From JALYNX01 sp035292605 (GTDB lineage: Bacteria > Actinomycetota > Acidimicrobiia > Spongiisociales > ZC4RG35), in the NCBI GenBank assembly GCA_035292605.1, contig DATDPT010000033.1, positions 1 through 8,327 of the forward strand: DNA of 8,327 bases, read 5' to 3'. This document shows, in pieces, positions 1-5,994 of the stretch (its first letter is position 1; each line of letters begins with the position of its first letter). The notes under the pieces were generated by a model, which was not told the origin of the DNA, ran no database searches, and saw only the letters and a list, made by a program, of their open reading frames with translations. Made by a program: the position numbers and the translations under genes.

Positions 1-996
1 GACAACGATCGGCTCGACATCGATCTCGACACCAGGATCGAGATGTTCGAGATGCAGCAGCTCCTCCGCCAATTCGAGGACAGGGTTTACGACCTCTTCA
101 TGCAGAACCTGGTGAAGGGGACCAGTCATCTCTCGCTGGGAATGGAGGCGATAGCCACCGGTGTGGCCAAGGCGATGCGCCCCGACGACTACACCTTTGC
201 CACCTACCGGGGCCATGCCCACACCATCGCCAGAGGGGGCCAACTGGGCCCGGTGATGGCGGAGCTCCTGGGCCGGGACACCGGGATACTGGGCGGCAAG
301 GGCGGCTCGATGCATCTCACCTCTGTCGAGCACGGGATGATGGGCAGCTACGCCATCATTGGGGCTCATCTCTGTGTCGCAAATGGGGCAGCGTGGTCGG
401 CGCAGCTTCGGGGGACCGACCAGGTAGCGGTAGCCTTCTTCGGCGACGGCACCACCAACATCGGGGCGTTTCACGAGGCCCTCAACCTGGCTTCGGTGTG
501 GAAGCTCCCGGTGGTGTTCGTTTGTGAGAACAACCTCTACATGGAGTACACGCCGATCGATCTGGTGACGGCCACCGCCCACCCGGCGGCGGGTCGCGCG
601 CCCGCCTACGACCTGGAGCAGGTTGTCATCGACGGCAACGACGCCGACGAGGTCTTGGTCACCGCCCGTTTGGCGTTCGAGAGAGCCCGTGGGGGAGAAG
701 GGCCGTCCCTCATCGAGGCTGTCACCTATCGGCACGGCGGTCATAGCCGCGCCGACCCCGGCAAGTACCGGCCGGTCGAGGAGGTCGAGGCGTGGTTGGC
801 CCACGACCCGTTGCCCACCTATCACCAGCGGATGCTGCGTCTGGGTGTCCCCGAGTCCCGTCTCTCCGACATCGTCCACCAGGTGGCGGATCGCGTCGAA
901 GAGGCGACCGCCTATGCCAAGGCCGGTGAACGGCCCGCTGAGCATGTGCTGATGACGGACGTCTGGGCCGACGGAGGCTCGTCATGGCGGAACTGA
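1..996 (+). CDS. Thiamine-diphosphate dehydrogenase E1 alpha subunit (acetoin/pyruvate type), 5' end cut off
   Basis: This is the alpha subunit of a two-chain E1 that decarboxylates a 2-oxo acid, or cleaves acetoin, using thiamine diphosphate. The frame is open from base 1. The first ATG (base 43) falls inside the usual N-terminal helix (MFEMQQLLRQFEDRVYDLF), and no ATG, GTG or TTG lies in frame before it, so the true start is probably upstream of the window. Numbering from base 43, the ThDP/Mg motif is GDGTTN at residues 134-139, closing with ENN at 162-164. The substrate-side block GGKGGSMH is at 84-91, and the YRHGGHSRADPG loop of E1 alpha chains is at 229-240. The about 330 visible residues match the family length. 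Its 3' end overlaps the beta gene, so the two are co-translated. GGKGGSMH and YMEYTP resemble AcoA-type chains more than classical PdhA, but the substrate cannot be settled here. Confidence 0.93.
   Translation, partial: DNDRLDIDLDTRIEMFEMQQLLRQFEDRVYDLFMQNLVKGTSHLSLGMEAIATGVAKAMRPDDYTFATYRGHAHTIARGGQLGPVMAELLGRDTGILGGKGGSMHLTSVEHGMMGSYAIIGAHLCVANGAAWSAQLRGTDQVAVAFFGDGTTNIGAFHEALNLASVWKLPVVFVCENNLYMEYTPIDLVTATAHPAAGRAPAYDLEQVVIDGNDADEVLVTARLAFERARGGEGPSLIEAVTYRHGGHSRADPGKYRPVEEVEAWLAHDPLPTYHQRMLRLGVPESRLSDIVHQVADRVEEATAYAKAGERPAEHVLMTDVWADGGSSWRN
973..977 (+). promoter_or_regulatory. Ribosome binding site of the E1 beta gene
   Basis: GGAGG sits 6 nt before the ATG at 984, inside the last codons of the alpha gene. 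It supports this start and coupled translation of the two subunits. Confidence 0.75.
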
Positions 997-1958
997 GCTA
1001 CCGGGAGGCCGTGGCCAGGGGCATTGCCCAGGAGATGCGGCGGGACCCGAGCCTGGTCATGCTGGGTGAGGACATCGCAGGAGCCGGGGGTGTCTTCAAG
1101 ACCACCGTGGGCCTGTTGGAGGAGTTCGGCCCGACTCGGATTCGGGACACCCCCATCTCGGAGCAGGCGATTCTCGGGGCGGCGATGGGGGCGGCCATGA
1201 CCGGGGTGCCGGTGATCGCCGAGATCATGTTCTCCGACTTCCTCGCGGTGTGCTTCGACATGGTCGCCAACGAGATCGCGAAAACCAGGTACATGACTGG
1301 AGGGCAATTGACCATCCCTTTGGTCATCCGCACCGCAAACGGCGGCGGGGTGCGCTTTGGGGCCCAGCACAGCCAGAGCGTTGAGAACTGGTGCATGATG
1401 ATTCCAGGGCTCAAGGTGGTGGCGCCTTCCACCCCTGAGGATGTCGTCGGCCTGATGGCGGCCGCGGTGCGAGACCCCGATCCTGTGGTCTTTTTCGAGC
1501 ACAAGTCCTTGATGGCGACCAAGGCCGACCTTCCTGACACCGAAATCGTGGCCCGGCTCGGCGAGGCCCGAGTGGTTCGTTCCGGCAGCGATTGCACCAT
1601 TGCCGCCCTGGCTTTCATGGTGCCAAGGGCACTCGAGGCGGCCGAGCGTCTGGCAGCGGAAGGGGTCTCGGCGGAAGTGATCGACCTTCGGACCCTGGTC
1701 CCTCTCGATACCAGGTCCATCCTGGGCTCGGTGGCGAAGACGGGCCGGATGTTCACGGTTGAAGAGAATCCGAGGTTGTGTGGGTGGGGCGCCGAGGTGG
1801 CATCGATCGTCGCCGAAGAGGCGTTCTGGGATCTCGATGGCCCGGTGGTCCGGATCACCACGCCCCATATCCCGCTTCCGGCAGCCGAGGCCCTGGAAGA
1901 CCTGGCGATCCCTTCGGTGGACCGGATCTACGAGACGATCAAGAAGACGGTTGATTGA
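984..1958 (+). CDS. Thiamine-diphosphate dehydrogenase E1 beta subunit (acetoin/pyruvate type)
   Basis: This is the beta partner of the E1 alpha chain; the two form an alpha2beta2 decarboxylase. The 324 residues match the family length. The N-terminal pyrimidine-binding domain carries LGEDIAGAGGVFKTT (27-41), PISEQAI with the cofactor-activating Glu60, and the catalytic-loop histidine His129 in GAQHSQS. The C-terminal transketolase domain starts near residue 195 and contains EVIDLRTLVPLD, then VEENPRLCGWGAEVAS. The gene starts 13 bp before the alpha stop, with a good Shine-Dalgarno. No E2 acyltransferase or E3 dihydrolipoyl dehydrogenase follows: the next gene lies on the other strand after a 165-bp gap. 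Those subunits must be upstream or elsewhere, or this E1 may work without them. AcoB, PdhB and branched-chain BkdA2 are close relatives, so the substrate is uncertain. Confidence 0.93.
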   Translation: MAELSYREAVARGIAQEMRRDPSLVMLGEDIAGAGGVFKTTVGLLEEFGPTRIRDTPISEQAILGAAMGAAMTGVPVIAEIMFSDFLAVCFDMVANEIAKTRYMTGGQLTIPLVIRTANGGGVRFGAQHSQSVENWCMMIPGLKVVAPSTPEDVVGLMAAAVRDPDPVVFFEHKSLMATKADLPDTEIVARLGEARVVRSGSDCTIAALAFMVPRALEAAERLAAEGVSAEVIDLRTLVPLDTRSILGSVAKTGRMFTVEENPRLCGWGAEVASIVAEEAFWDLDGPVVRITTPHIPLPAAEALEDLAIPSVDRIYETIKKTVD

Positions 1959-1960
1959 AA

Positions 1961-2122
1961 GCCGGCCGACCTTGGCGCGGCGAATCCGACGCGGCGGAAG
2001 CTCCGGCCGACCGGGGTCTGTTTGGACGATTGCAAGGAGCTTGATGCGCTCGCTCTCAACGTAGACCCCGGTTTGGGCTCGATCTCGCTCCCATGGAGCC
2101 AGACGTCCAAAGTCGGCCGGCA
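1961..2122. repeat. Nested inverted-repeat element filling a convergent intergenic gap (copy 1)
   Basis: The gap between the E1 beta stop (1958) and the stress-protein stop (2124) is almost entirely inverted repeat. Outer arms 1961-1975 and 2107-2121 pair at 14 of 15 positions (GCCGGCCGAC with GTCGGCCGGC, then one mismatch, then TTGG with CCAA). Middle arms 2010-2019 (ACCGGGGTCT) and 2063-2072 (AGACCCCGGT) are perfect and can gain a G-U pair at each end. Both pairs share the same axis at 2041. A small GAGC/GCTC hairpin (2037-2040, 2048-2051) lies at the centre. CCGGCCGACC is also a direct repeat at 1962-1971 and 2003-2012. Bases 2003-2024 and 2110-2122 recur in the same order in the gap after 7232. 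No T-tract follows the arms, so a classical terminator is unlikely. A REP-like mobile repeat or a structured RNA are alternatives. Confidence 0.7.
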
Positions 2123-2123
2123 A

Positions 2124-2546
2124 TCATCTGACCAACATCAGGTCACAGGTCTCACTGTTCGCCAGATCCTGGGCGGTCGAACCGAGAAGGAAGCTCTTCA
2201 CCCGGCCCCGGCCCCGGGTGCCGACCACCAGTAGCTCGGCCCCGATCTCGGCGCAATACTCGACTAGGGTCTGACCCGGGCGACCTTCACGGTCGACCCG
2301 CACCACCTCCAGGCCTGCGTCTTCCAGAATGGGTTGCGCCGCCGTCCAGACCTTGGTTCTCTGCTCGTTGGCCAAATCACGAGTGTCGACGGTGACATCG
2401 TGCGGGAGGTGGAGCAGGGCAGGGCTGAGATCGACTGCGTGGAGGACATGGAGGTCGGCCCGGCGGAGGACCGCCTCATCGATCGCCTTCTTCAACGCGC
2501 GAAGGCTCTCCTCGGAACCGTCAACTCCAACCACTATGTGTCCCAT
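2124..2546 (-). CDS. Universal stress protein, UspA family
   Basis: This is a small cytoplasmic nucleotide-binding protein of 140 residues, the usual length for one Usp domain. It starts with the strand HIVVGVDGS (residues 3-11), where Asp9 is the conserved adenine-side residue. It ends with the ATP-binding signature G-2x-G-9x-G-S (Gly109, Gly112, Gly122, Ser123), so it should be the ATP-binding subtype. The frame continues upstream to another ATG at 2603, but those 19 residues match nothing in the family, so the start at 2546 is preferred. Neither start has a clear Shine-Dalgarno. The C-terminal strand reads CDLMLVR where relatives usually have CPVLVV, a small departure. It is transcribed divergently from the aldo/keto reductase and converges on the E1 pair. 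Usp proteins respond to energy or redox stress; a specific role here is not shown. Confidence 0.88.
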   Translation of the reverse strand: MGHIVVGVDGSEESLRALKKAIDEAVLRRADLHVLHAVDLSPALLHLPHDVTVDTRDLANEQRTKVWTAAQPILEDAGLEVVRVDREGRPGQTLVEYCAEIGAELLVVGTRGRGRVKSFLLGSTAQDLANSETCDLMLVR

Positions 2547-2630
2547 GCCAAGGCGAGTCTGGCATATGTGCCTGTGGCCGATGCGGTGGGTCCCATCTGC
2601 CATAGTCCGGGGACTCGATCACGGAGATGG
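2547..2630. promoter_or_regulatory. Divergent promoter region between stress protein and aldo/keto reductase
   Basis: This 84-bp gap must hold promoters for both flanking genes. For the reductase, TGCCATAGT at 2598-2606 resembles an extended -10 box (TGn plus CATAGT), giving a leader of about 17 nt; no convincing -35 was found. A small inverted repeat, GGCA-tatg-TGCC at 2561-2572, lies next to the stress-protein start and could be an operator or chance. No LacI-type site like those near 7440 is present. Confidence 0.35.
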
Positions 2631-3656
2631 ATGTTGCACACCGCGGATGAAGCCCGCTATGACCAGATGACGTATGCCCGATGCGGGCGAAGTGGGCTCG
2701 ATCTTCCCCGGATCTCGCTCGGGCTTTGGCACAACTATGGTGGGGACTCGATCTCGGAGTCCGCCCGCGAGCTGCTCCTCGAGGCGTTCGATCACGGCAT
2801 CACCCATTTCGATCTCGCCAACAACTATGGGCCACCGGCGGGGTCGGCCGAGACCAACTTTGGATCTGTGATGGCCGGCGATCTGCGCCGGTATCGAGAC
2901 GAGATGATTCTCTCCACCAAGGCCGGATACTGGATGTGGGACGGTCCTTACGGCGAGTGGGGATCGCGCAAGTACCTGACGGCCAGTCTCGACCAGAGTC
3001 TGCGCCGGATGGAGGTGGACTATGTCGACATCTTCTACTCCCATCGTTTCGACCCATCGACACCCCTGGAGGAGACGATGGCGGCCCTGGACAGTGCGGT
3101 TCGCGCCGGCAAGGCGCTCTACGTCGGGATTTCCTCCTACAGCCCGGCCAAGACCCGTGAAGCGGCCGCCATCCTGCGAAGCCTCGGGACGCCCTGTCTC
3201 ATACACCAGCCTTCCTATTCCATGCTCAATCGCTGGGTGGAGGACGGCCTTCTCGATGTGCTGGGTGAGGAAGGGATCGGCTGCATCGTGTTCTCGCCGC
3301 TCGCGCAGGGCCTGCTCAGCGACAAATATCTCAACGGCATCCCGGAGGGCTCACGAGCGGTCACCGGAGATTCCTTCGATCGAAAGATGCTGGCCGAGGA
3401 GAACCTGGCGCGGGTGCGCGGGCTGAACGACATCGCCAAACGACGTGGTCAAACGCTGGCCCAAATGGCGGTGGCGTGGGTGTTGCGGGACCCACGCGTG
3501 ACTTCGGCCCTGGTCGGCGCCAGGAATTGGTCGCAGCTGGAGAACCTGCTCGGTGCGCTGGACTACCTCGATTTCACCGGTGAGGAATTGGCCGAGATCG
3601 ATCGCCACGCCGTGGACGGCAACCTGAACATCTGGGCGACCTCCAGCGAGAGCTGA
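2631..3656 (+). CDS. yghZ: YghZ-type aldo/keto reductase (L-glyceraldehyde 3-phosphate reductase, AKR14 family)
   Basis: This is an NADPH-dependent aldo/keto reductase with a (beta/alpha)8 barrel, cytosolic, 341 residues against about 346 in E. coli YghZ. From memory it follows E. coli YghZ closely: RCGRSGLDLPRISLGLWHN, then THFDLANNYGPPAGSAE, STKAGY, GSRKYL, YVDIFYSHR, GKALYVGISSYSP, HQPSYSMLNRW, SPLAQGLLSDKYLNGIP, and a terminal NLNIW(A/Q)(T/A)SS-like end. The catalytic tetrad is complete: Asp61, Tyr66, Lys97, His138. E. coli YghZ reduces L-glyceraldehyde 3-phosphate and methylglyoxal-type aldehydes. The frame is open back to 2334, but that stretch is antisense to the stress protein. The ATG at 2631 gives the same N-terminus as E. 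coli (ending in YxQM before the first strand) and has GGAG 4 nt upstream. It is probably monocistronic, since the next gene converges on it. Confidence 0.92.
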   Translation: MLHTADEARYDQMTYARCGRSGLDLPRISLGLWHNYGGDSISESARELLLEAFDHGITHFDLANNYGPPAGSAETNFGSVMAGDLRRYRDEMILSTKAGYWMWDGPYGEWGSRKYLTASLDQSLRRMEVDYVDIFYSHRFDPSTPLEETMAALDSAVRAGKALYVGISSYSPAKTREAAAILRSLGTPCLIHQPSYSMLNRWVEDGLLDVLGEEGIGCIVFSPLAQGLLSDKYLNGIPEGSRAVTGDSFDRKMLAEENLARVRGLNDIAKRRGQTLAQMAVAWVLRDPRVTSALVGARNWSQLENLLGALDYLDFTGEELAEIDRHAVDGNLNIWATSSES

Positions 3657-3675
3657 CTTGCAACTCAGTTCTTTT
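3649..3675 (+). terminator. Candidate terminator hairpin containing both convergent stop codons
   Basis: AGAGCTGA (3649-3656) pairs with TCAGTTCT (3665-3672) around an 8-nt loop, with one G-U pair, followed by TTTCC. The TGA stop of the reductase forms the left inner stem and the antisense stop of the lipoprotein gene the right. The T-run follows only in the + direction, and on the - strand the G-U becomes a C-A mismatch, so it would favour ending the reductase transcript. The stem is only moderately GC-rich and the T-run is short, so it is weak. Confidence 0.35.
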
Positions 3676-5413
3676 CCAGCTTGAAGGCGATGTCACGGCT
3701 GAACTCGGGAAGGGTCAGCTGACACGGCTCATCGCCGGGGCAGTCGAGGGTGATCGGCTCCATCCACACCCCGGCCCAAGTGTCGAAGGGGGTGATGGTC
3801 CAGGTTCCTCCCGCCAGGGAGTCCAGGGCGACGGAGGCTCCGGTGCGCACCGTTTGGTCGGCCCGGATCTCATCCATGGTCGAGCCCTCGAGGGCGAAGT
3901 CCTGGACCCAGAGGACGCCGCCGGTATCTCCTGCGACCGCCCAGCCGCGCAGCTCGGGGTCGCTCGAGGTGACACCGACCCGAGCCGGGTCGTAGGTGAC
4001 CAGCGGCACCTCCTCGACGAAGGTCGCCAGCCGTGCCATGTCGGCCGCCATCTCGTCGTCGAACCGTCCGTAGGAGGCTCCGTCGTTCCATTCACTCGGG
4101 GTCATCGCGGCCCCGGCACCGAGGGAGGCCCAGCTCGAGTGATGGAGCATCTCCGGATAGAACTGTTGACCACGGTTCCCGTACTCGCCGACCCAGTTCG
4201 GCTTCTCCTCCCGGTCCCACATCAGCTCGGTCCAACGGGCAAACTGGGCTGCCGCCTCGATGGGATCGTCCAGGAACTCATAGAGGTGCACCTGGGGAAC
4301 GTCCATCACGGCATGACCCTCGGGCCAGTCCACGGAGCCGGACATGGTGGCTGTCGTGGGGTGGCGGTAGGGGTCGTTCTCCTGGAAATAGGCATTCAAG
4401 TTCTCGTGCCAGGGGTTGGTTTGGTCGTATGACTCGGTGCCGTTGATCTCGGTGATGGTCTGCCACATGGCGATGGCCGGGGAGTAGGCCCAGCGTGCGA
4501 TGATGTAGCGGTAGTAGTTCTCCTGCCACGCCAGCGATTCTTCATCGGTGAAGAACCCAGCGATGTCGGTGAGTTTGCTGAAGCCGTTGAGCGGCCATCG
4601 CGAGTCGCCCCAAGGGTGGGCGTCGGTGCGCAGGTACTGGTGGGTCCAAATGGTGTAGACCAGAGTGGCGCCACTGGTCTCAGCTTCACGAAGCACGAAG
4701 TCGATGATCTCGATTTGGGCGGTTGAATAGTCGTCGTAGGCCTGAGCGATGAAGTTGTTGCCCCAGGTGGGCCACCACATCACATAGTTCTCACCGGTCT
4801 CCGGCATCGCGTTGAACAGCCGCAGCCCCGGTCCCTCGGGATCGGCGCCACCCAGGCCCATGTCGAGGTCGGCATGGCCACGGCCGTACCAGGGTGTCCC
4901 ATCACTCCAGGCGAGATAATGAGAGCTGTAAGAGGGGTCGACCGTGTCTCCGATCTGGAGCCATCCGCGGCGCTCGGAGTCGGTCACGACGAAACTCCCG
5001 GTGCTCGCCGGGCTCAGGCCGCGTTGATCGGAGACGGTCACCCGATATGCCCATTCACCCACCTGGGAGGGAGTGAACCTGACCTTCCACTGCTCCCTTC
5101 CGTCCCAAAAGCCGGGAACCTCCATCTCGGTTCCGTCGGGCCCGACGAAGACAGCATCCAGGGAAACCTGGCGCTGGTCGTAGGGGTTCTCGTATTCGGC
5201 GGAAATGCCGACAGCCATCTCCAGCATCTCGTAGTTCCCGAGCTGGTCGCCAGAAACGCTGACCCCGTCGATCGAAGGCAGGTCGGGAGCTGTGGTCGTG
5301 GTCGGAGCCGGCCTCGTCGTGTCGGATTGTCGTTGGTCGGAGGTGCAGCCGGTGAGCATGAGCACGACCACCGCCACGACGATCAGCCATTGCCTCGACG
5401 AGGGTGTCACCAT
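3665..5413 (-). CDS. Secreted lipoprotein with DUF5060 domain and GH-A glycoside hydrolase barrel
   Basis: This is a probable surface-anchored carbohydrate hydrolase of 582 residues. It has a lipoprotein signal: hydrophobic core WLIVVAVVVLM (9-19) and lipobox L20-T-G-Cys23. A Thr/Pro-rich linker (about 31-46) follows. Residues 55-143 form a DUF5060 beta-sandwich (ENPYDQRQVSL, VPGFWDG, VRFTPSQVGEWAYRV). Residues about 165-470 form a TIM barrel beginning HYLAWSDGTPWYGRGHADLD. Glu322 (TEINGTES) is the likely acid/base and Glu410 (VGEYGN) the likely nucleophile. Residues about 475-582 look like a C-terminal beta domain, where Cys558 and Cys564 could form a disulfide. DUF5060 with such barrels occurs in polysaccharide-use loci; DUF4038/GH140-like enzymes are relatives, but the family and substrate are not certain. 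GGAGG lies 3 nt before the ATG; a GTG one codon later would give a better 6-nt spacing, shortening the signal by one residue. The gene stands alone on its strand, divergent from the kinase-glycosidase operon. Confidence 0.85.
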   Translation of the reverse strand: MVTPSSRQWLIVVAVVVLMLTGCTSDQRQSDTTRPAPTTTTAPDLPSIDGVSVSGDQLGNYEMLEMAVGISAEYENPYDQRQVSLDAVFVGPDGTEMEVPGFWDGREQWKVRFTPSQVGEWAYRVTVSDQRGLSPASTGSFVVTDSERRGWLQIGDTVDPSYSSHYLAWSDGTPWYGRGHADLDMGLGGADPEGPGLRLFNAMPETGENYVMWWPTWGNNFIAQAYDDYSTAQIEIIDFVLREAETSGATLVYTIWTHQYLRTDAHPWGDSRWPLNGFSKLTDIAGFFTDEESLAWQENYYRYIIARWAYSPAIAMWQTITEINGTESYDQTNPWHENLNAYFQENDPYRHPTTATMSGSVDWPEGHAVMDVPQVHLYEFLDDPIEAAAQFARWTELMWDREEKPNWVGEYGNRGQQFYPEMLHHSSWASLGAGAAMTPSEWNDGASYGRFDDEMAADMARLATFVEEVPLVTYDPARVGVTSSDPELRGWAVAGDTGGVLWVQDFALEGSTMDEIRADQTVRTGASVALDSLAGGTWTITPFDTWAGVWMEPITLDCPGDEPCQLTLPEFSRDIAFKLEKN

Positions 5414-5478
5414 TCTCCTCCGGTTTCCAAGTTGGCGGATCGTAGGTGGGGCGGAGCGTCGTGTATAGGGTCGGCGCC
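5414..5478. promoter_or_regulatory. Divergent promoter region of lipoprotein and kinase operon
   Basis: These 65 bp separate two divergent starts. On the + strand, TG followed by TATAGG (5462-5469) resembles a -10 box. Its expected start site is at or just before the ATG at 5479, which would give a leaderless or nearly leaderless kinase mRNA. The overlapping AGGG (5467-5470), 8 nt before the ATG, could instead be a weak ribosome binding site. On the - strand, TACGAT (complement of 5439-5444) could be a -10 for the lipoprotein, with GGAGG (complement of 5417-5421) as its ribosome binding site. No convincing -35 boxes were found. Confidence 0.4.
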
Positions 5479-5994
5479 ATGACCGGTCGAATCGATCATG
5501 TCGTCATCGTGGGCGCCATGGGGGCGGGCAAGACCACGGTCGGTAGGAGGCTGGCGCAGCGATTGGGCCTCGCCTTCTTCGACTCGGATGATCAGATCCG
5601 TGAGCTGAGGGGCGTGGATGCCACCCGGATCGCAGCCGATGAGGGGGTCGAAGCCCTTCATCGGCTGGAGCGACAGGTGTTCTGGGACGCCTTCCGGTCT
5701 TCAAACCCATCGGTCATCGCAGCGGCCGCCAGTGTCATCGAACACGATGAGGTCAGAGAGGTCCTGCAGGGTGTGCACTGTGTCTGGGTCGATGCCGACG
5801 AGGAGACGCTGCAGCTTCGCCGGGCGTCGGCCACCCACCGACGTGAGATCACCGACGACGAAGCGAGCCTGTTGGCGAGGAGACGACCCCTGTTCGCCGC
5901 TTGCGCCGATGTGAGAGTCGACACCGGTTCGGTGGAAGAGCATGATGCCGTCTCAGTTGCGGTAGAGGCGATCACGGTGAGGGACATCGAATGA
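5479..5994 (+). CDS. Shikimate-kinase-fold P-loop kinase, substrate unknown
   Basis: This is a 171-residue cytosolic kinase of the shikimate/gluconate kinase group. The Walker A motif GAMGAGKT is at 12-19, the acidic motif DSDDQI at 35-40, a lid region with Arg114, Arg115, Arg121 and Arg122, and RRRPLF at 134-139 like the RxPLY of shikimate kinases, then ADVRVDT. Length and order of motifs fit shikimate kinase, but its substrate pocket does not. The Gly-Gly-Gly strand is Ala-Ala-Ala-Ala (81-84), and the conserved Phe-Arg after the DEG motif is Leu60-His61. A different substrate, perhaps a sugar or sugar acid, is therefore likely (inference). The ATG at 5479 is chosen because the first strand HVVIVGAMG begins six residues later; an in-frame GTG at 5446 adds residues unlike the family. 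The gene overlaps the following glycosidase by 4 bp, so they form an operon. Confidence 0.8.
   Translation: MTGRIDHVVIVGAMGAGKTTVGRRLAQRLGLAFFDSDDQIRELRGVDATRIAADEGVEALHRLERQVFWDAFRSSNPSVIAAAASVIEHDEVREVLQGVHCVWVDADEETLQLRRASATHRREITDDEASLLARRRPLFAACADVRVDTGSVEEHDAVSVAVEAITVRDIE

Noticed and set aside
2045..2058. GCGCTCGCTCTCA-like resemblance to the LacI operator inside repeat copy 1
   Set aside because: The halves are broken by an insertion, there is no palindrome, and it lies between convergent 3' ends where an operator has no promoter to control.
912..2123. Long - strand open frame of 403 codons opposite the E1 genes
   Set aside because: It is antisense to two strongly supported E1 subunits, is rich in Arg, His, Pro and Gly, and shows no recognisable domain; long shadow frames are expected in high-GC DNA.
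2547..2603. Upstream ATG extension of the stress protein
   Set aside because: The 19 extra residues precede the usual first strand of Usp proteins and the start has no ribosome binding site.
2334..2630. N-terminal extension of the aldo/keto reductase frame
   Set aside because: It is antisense to the stress-protein gene, matches nothing in the AKR family, and the ATG at 2631 reproduces the YghZ N-terminus with a ribosome binding site.
3854..4432. 192-codon + strand frame
   Set aside because: It is the complement of the lipoprotein glycosidase barrel and has no family resemblance.
5427..5435. CCAAGTTGG palindrome between the divergent starts
   Set aside because: It is only 9 bp, has an odd-centred axis unlike the LacI-type sites, and has no second copy; it is easily due to chance.
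5446..5478. GTG start extending the kinase by 11 residues
   Set aside because: The added residues are not family-like, there is no ribosome binding site, and they cover the likely promoter.
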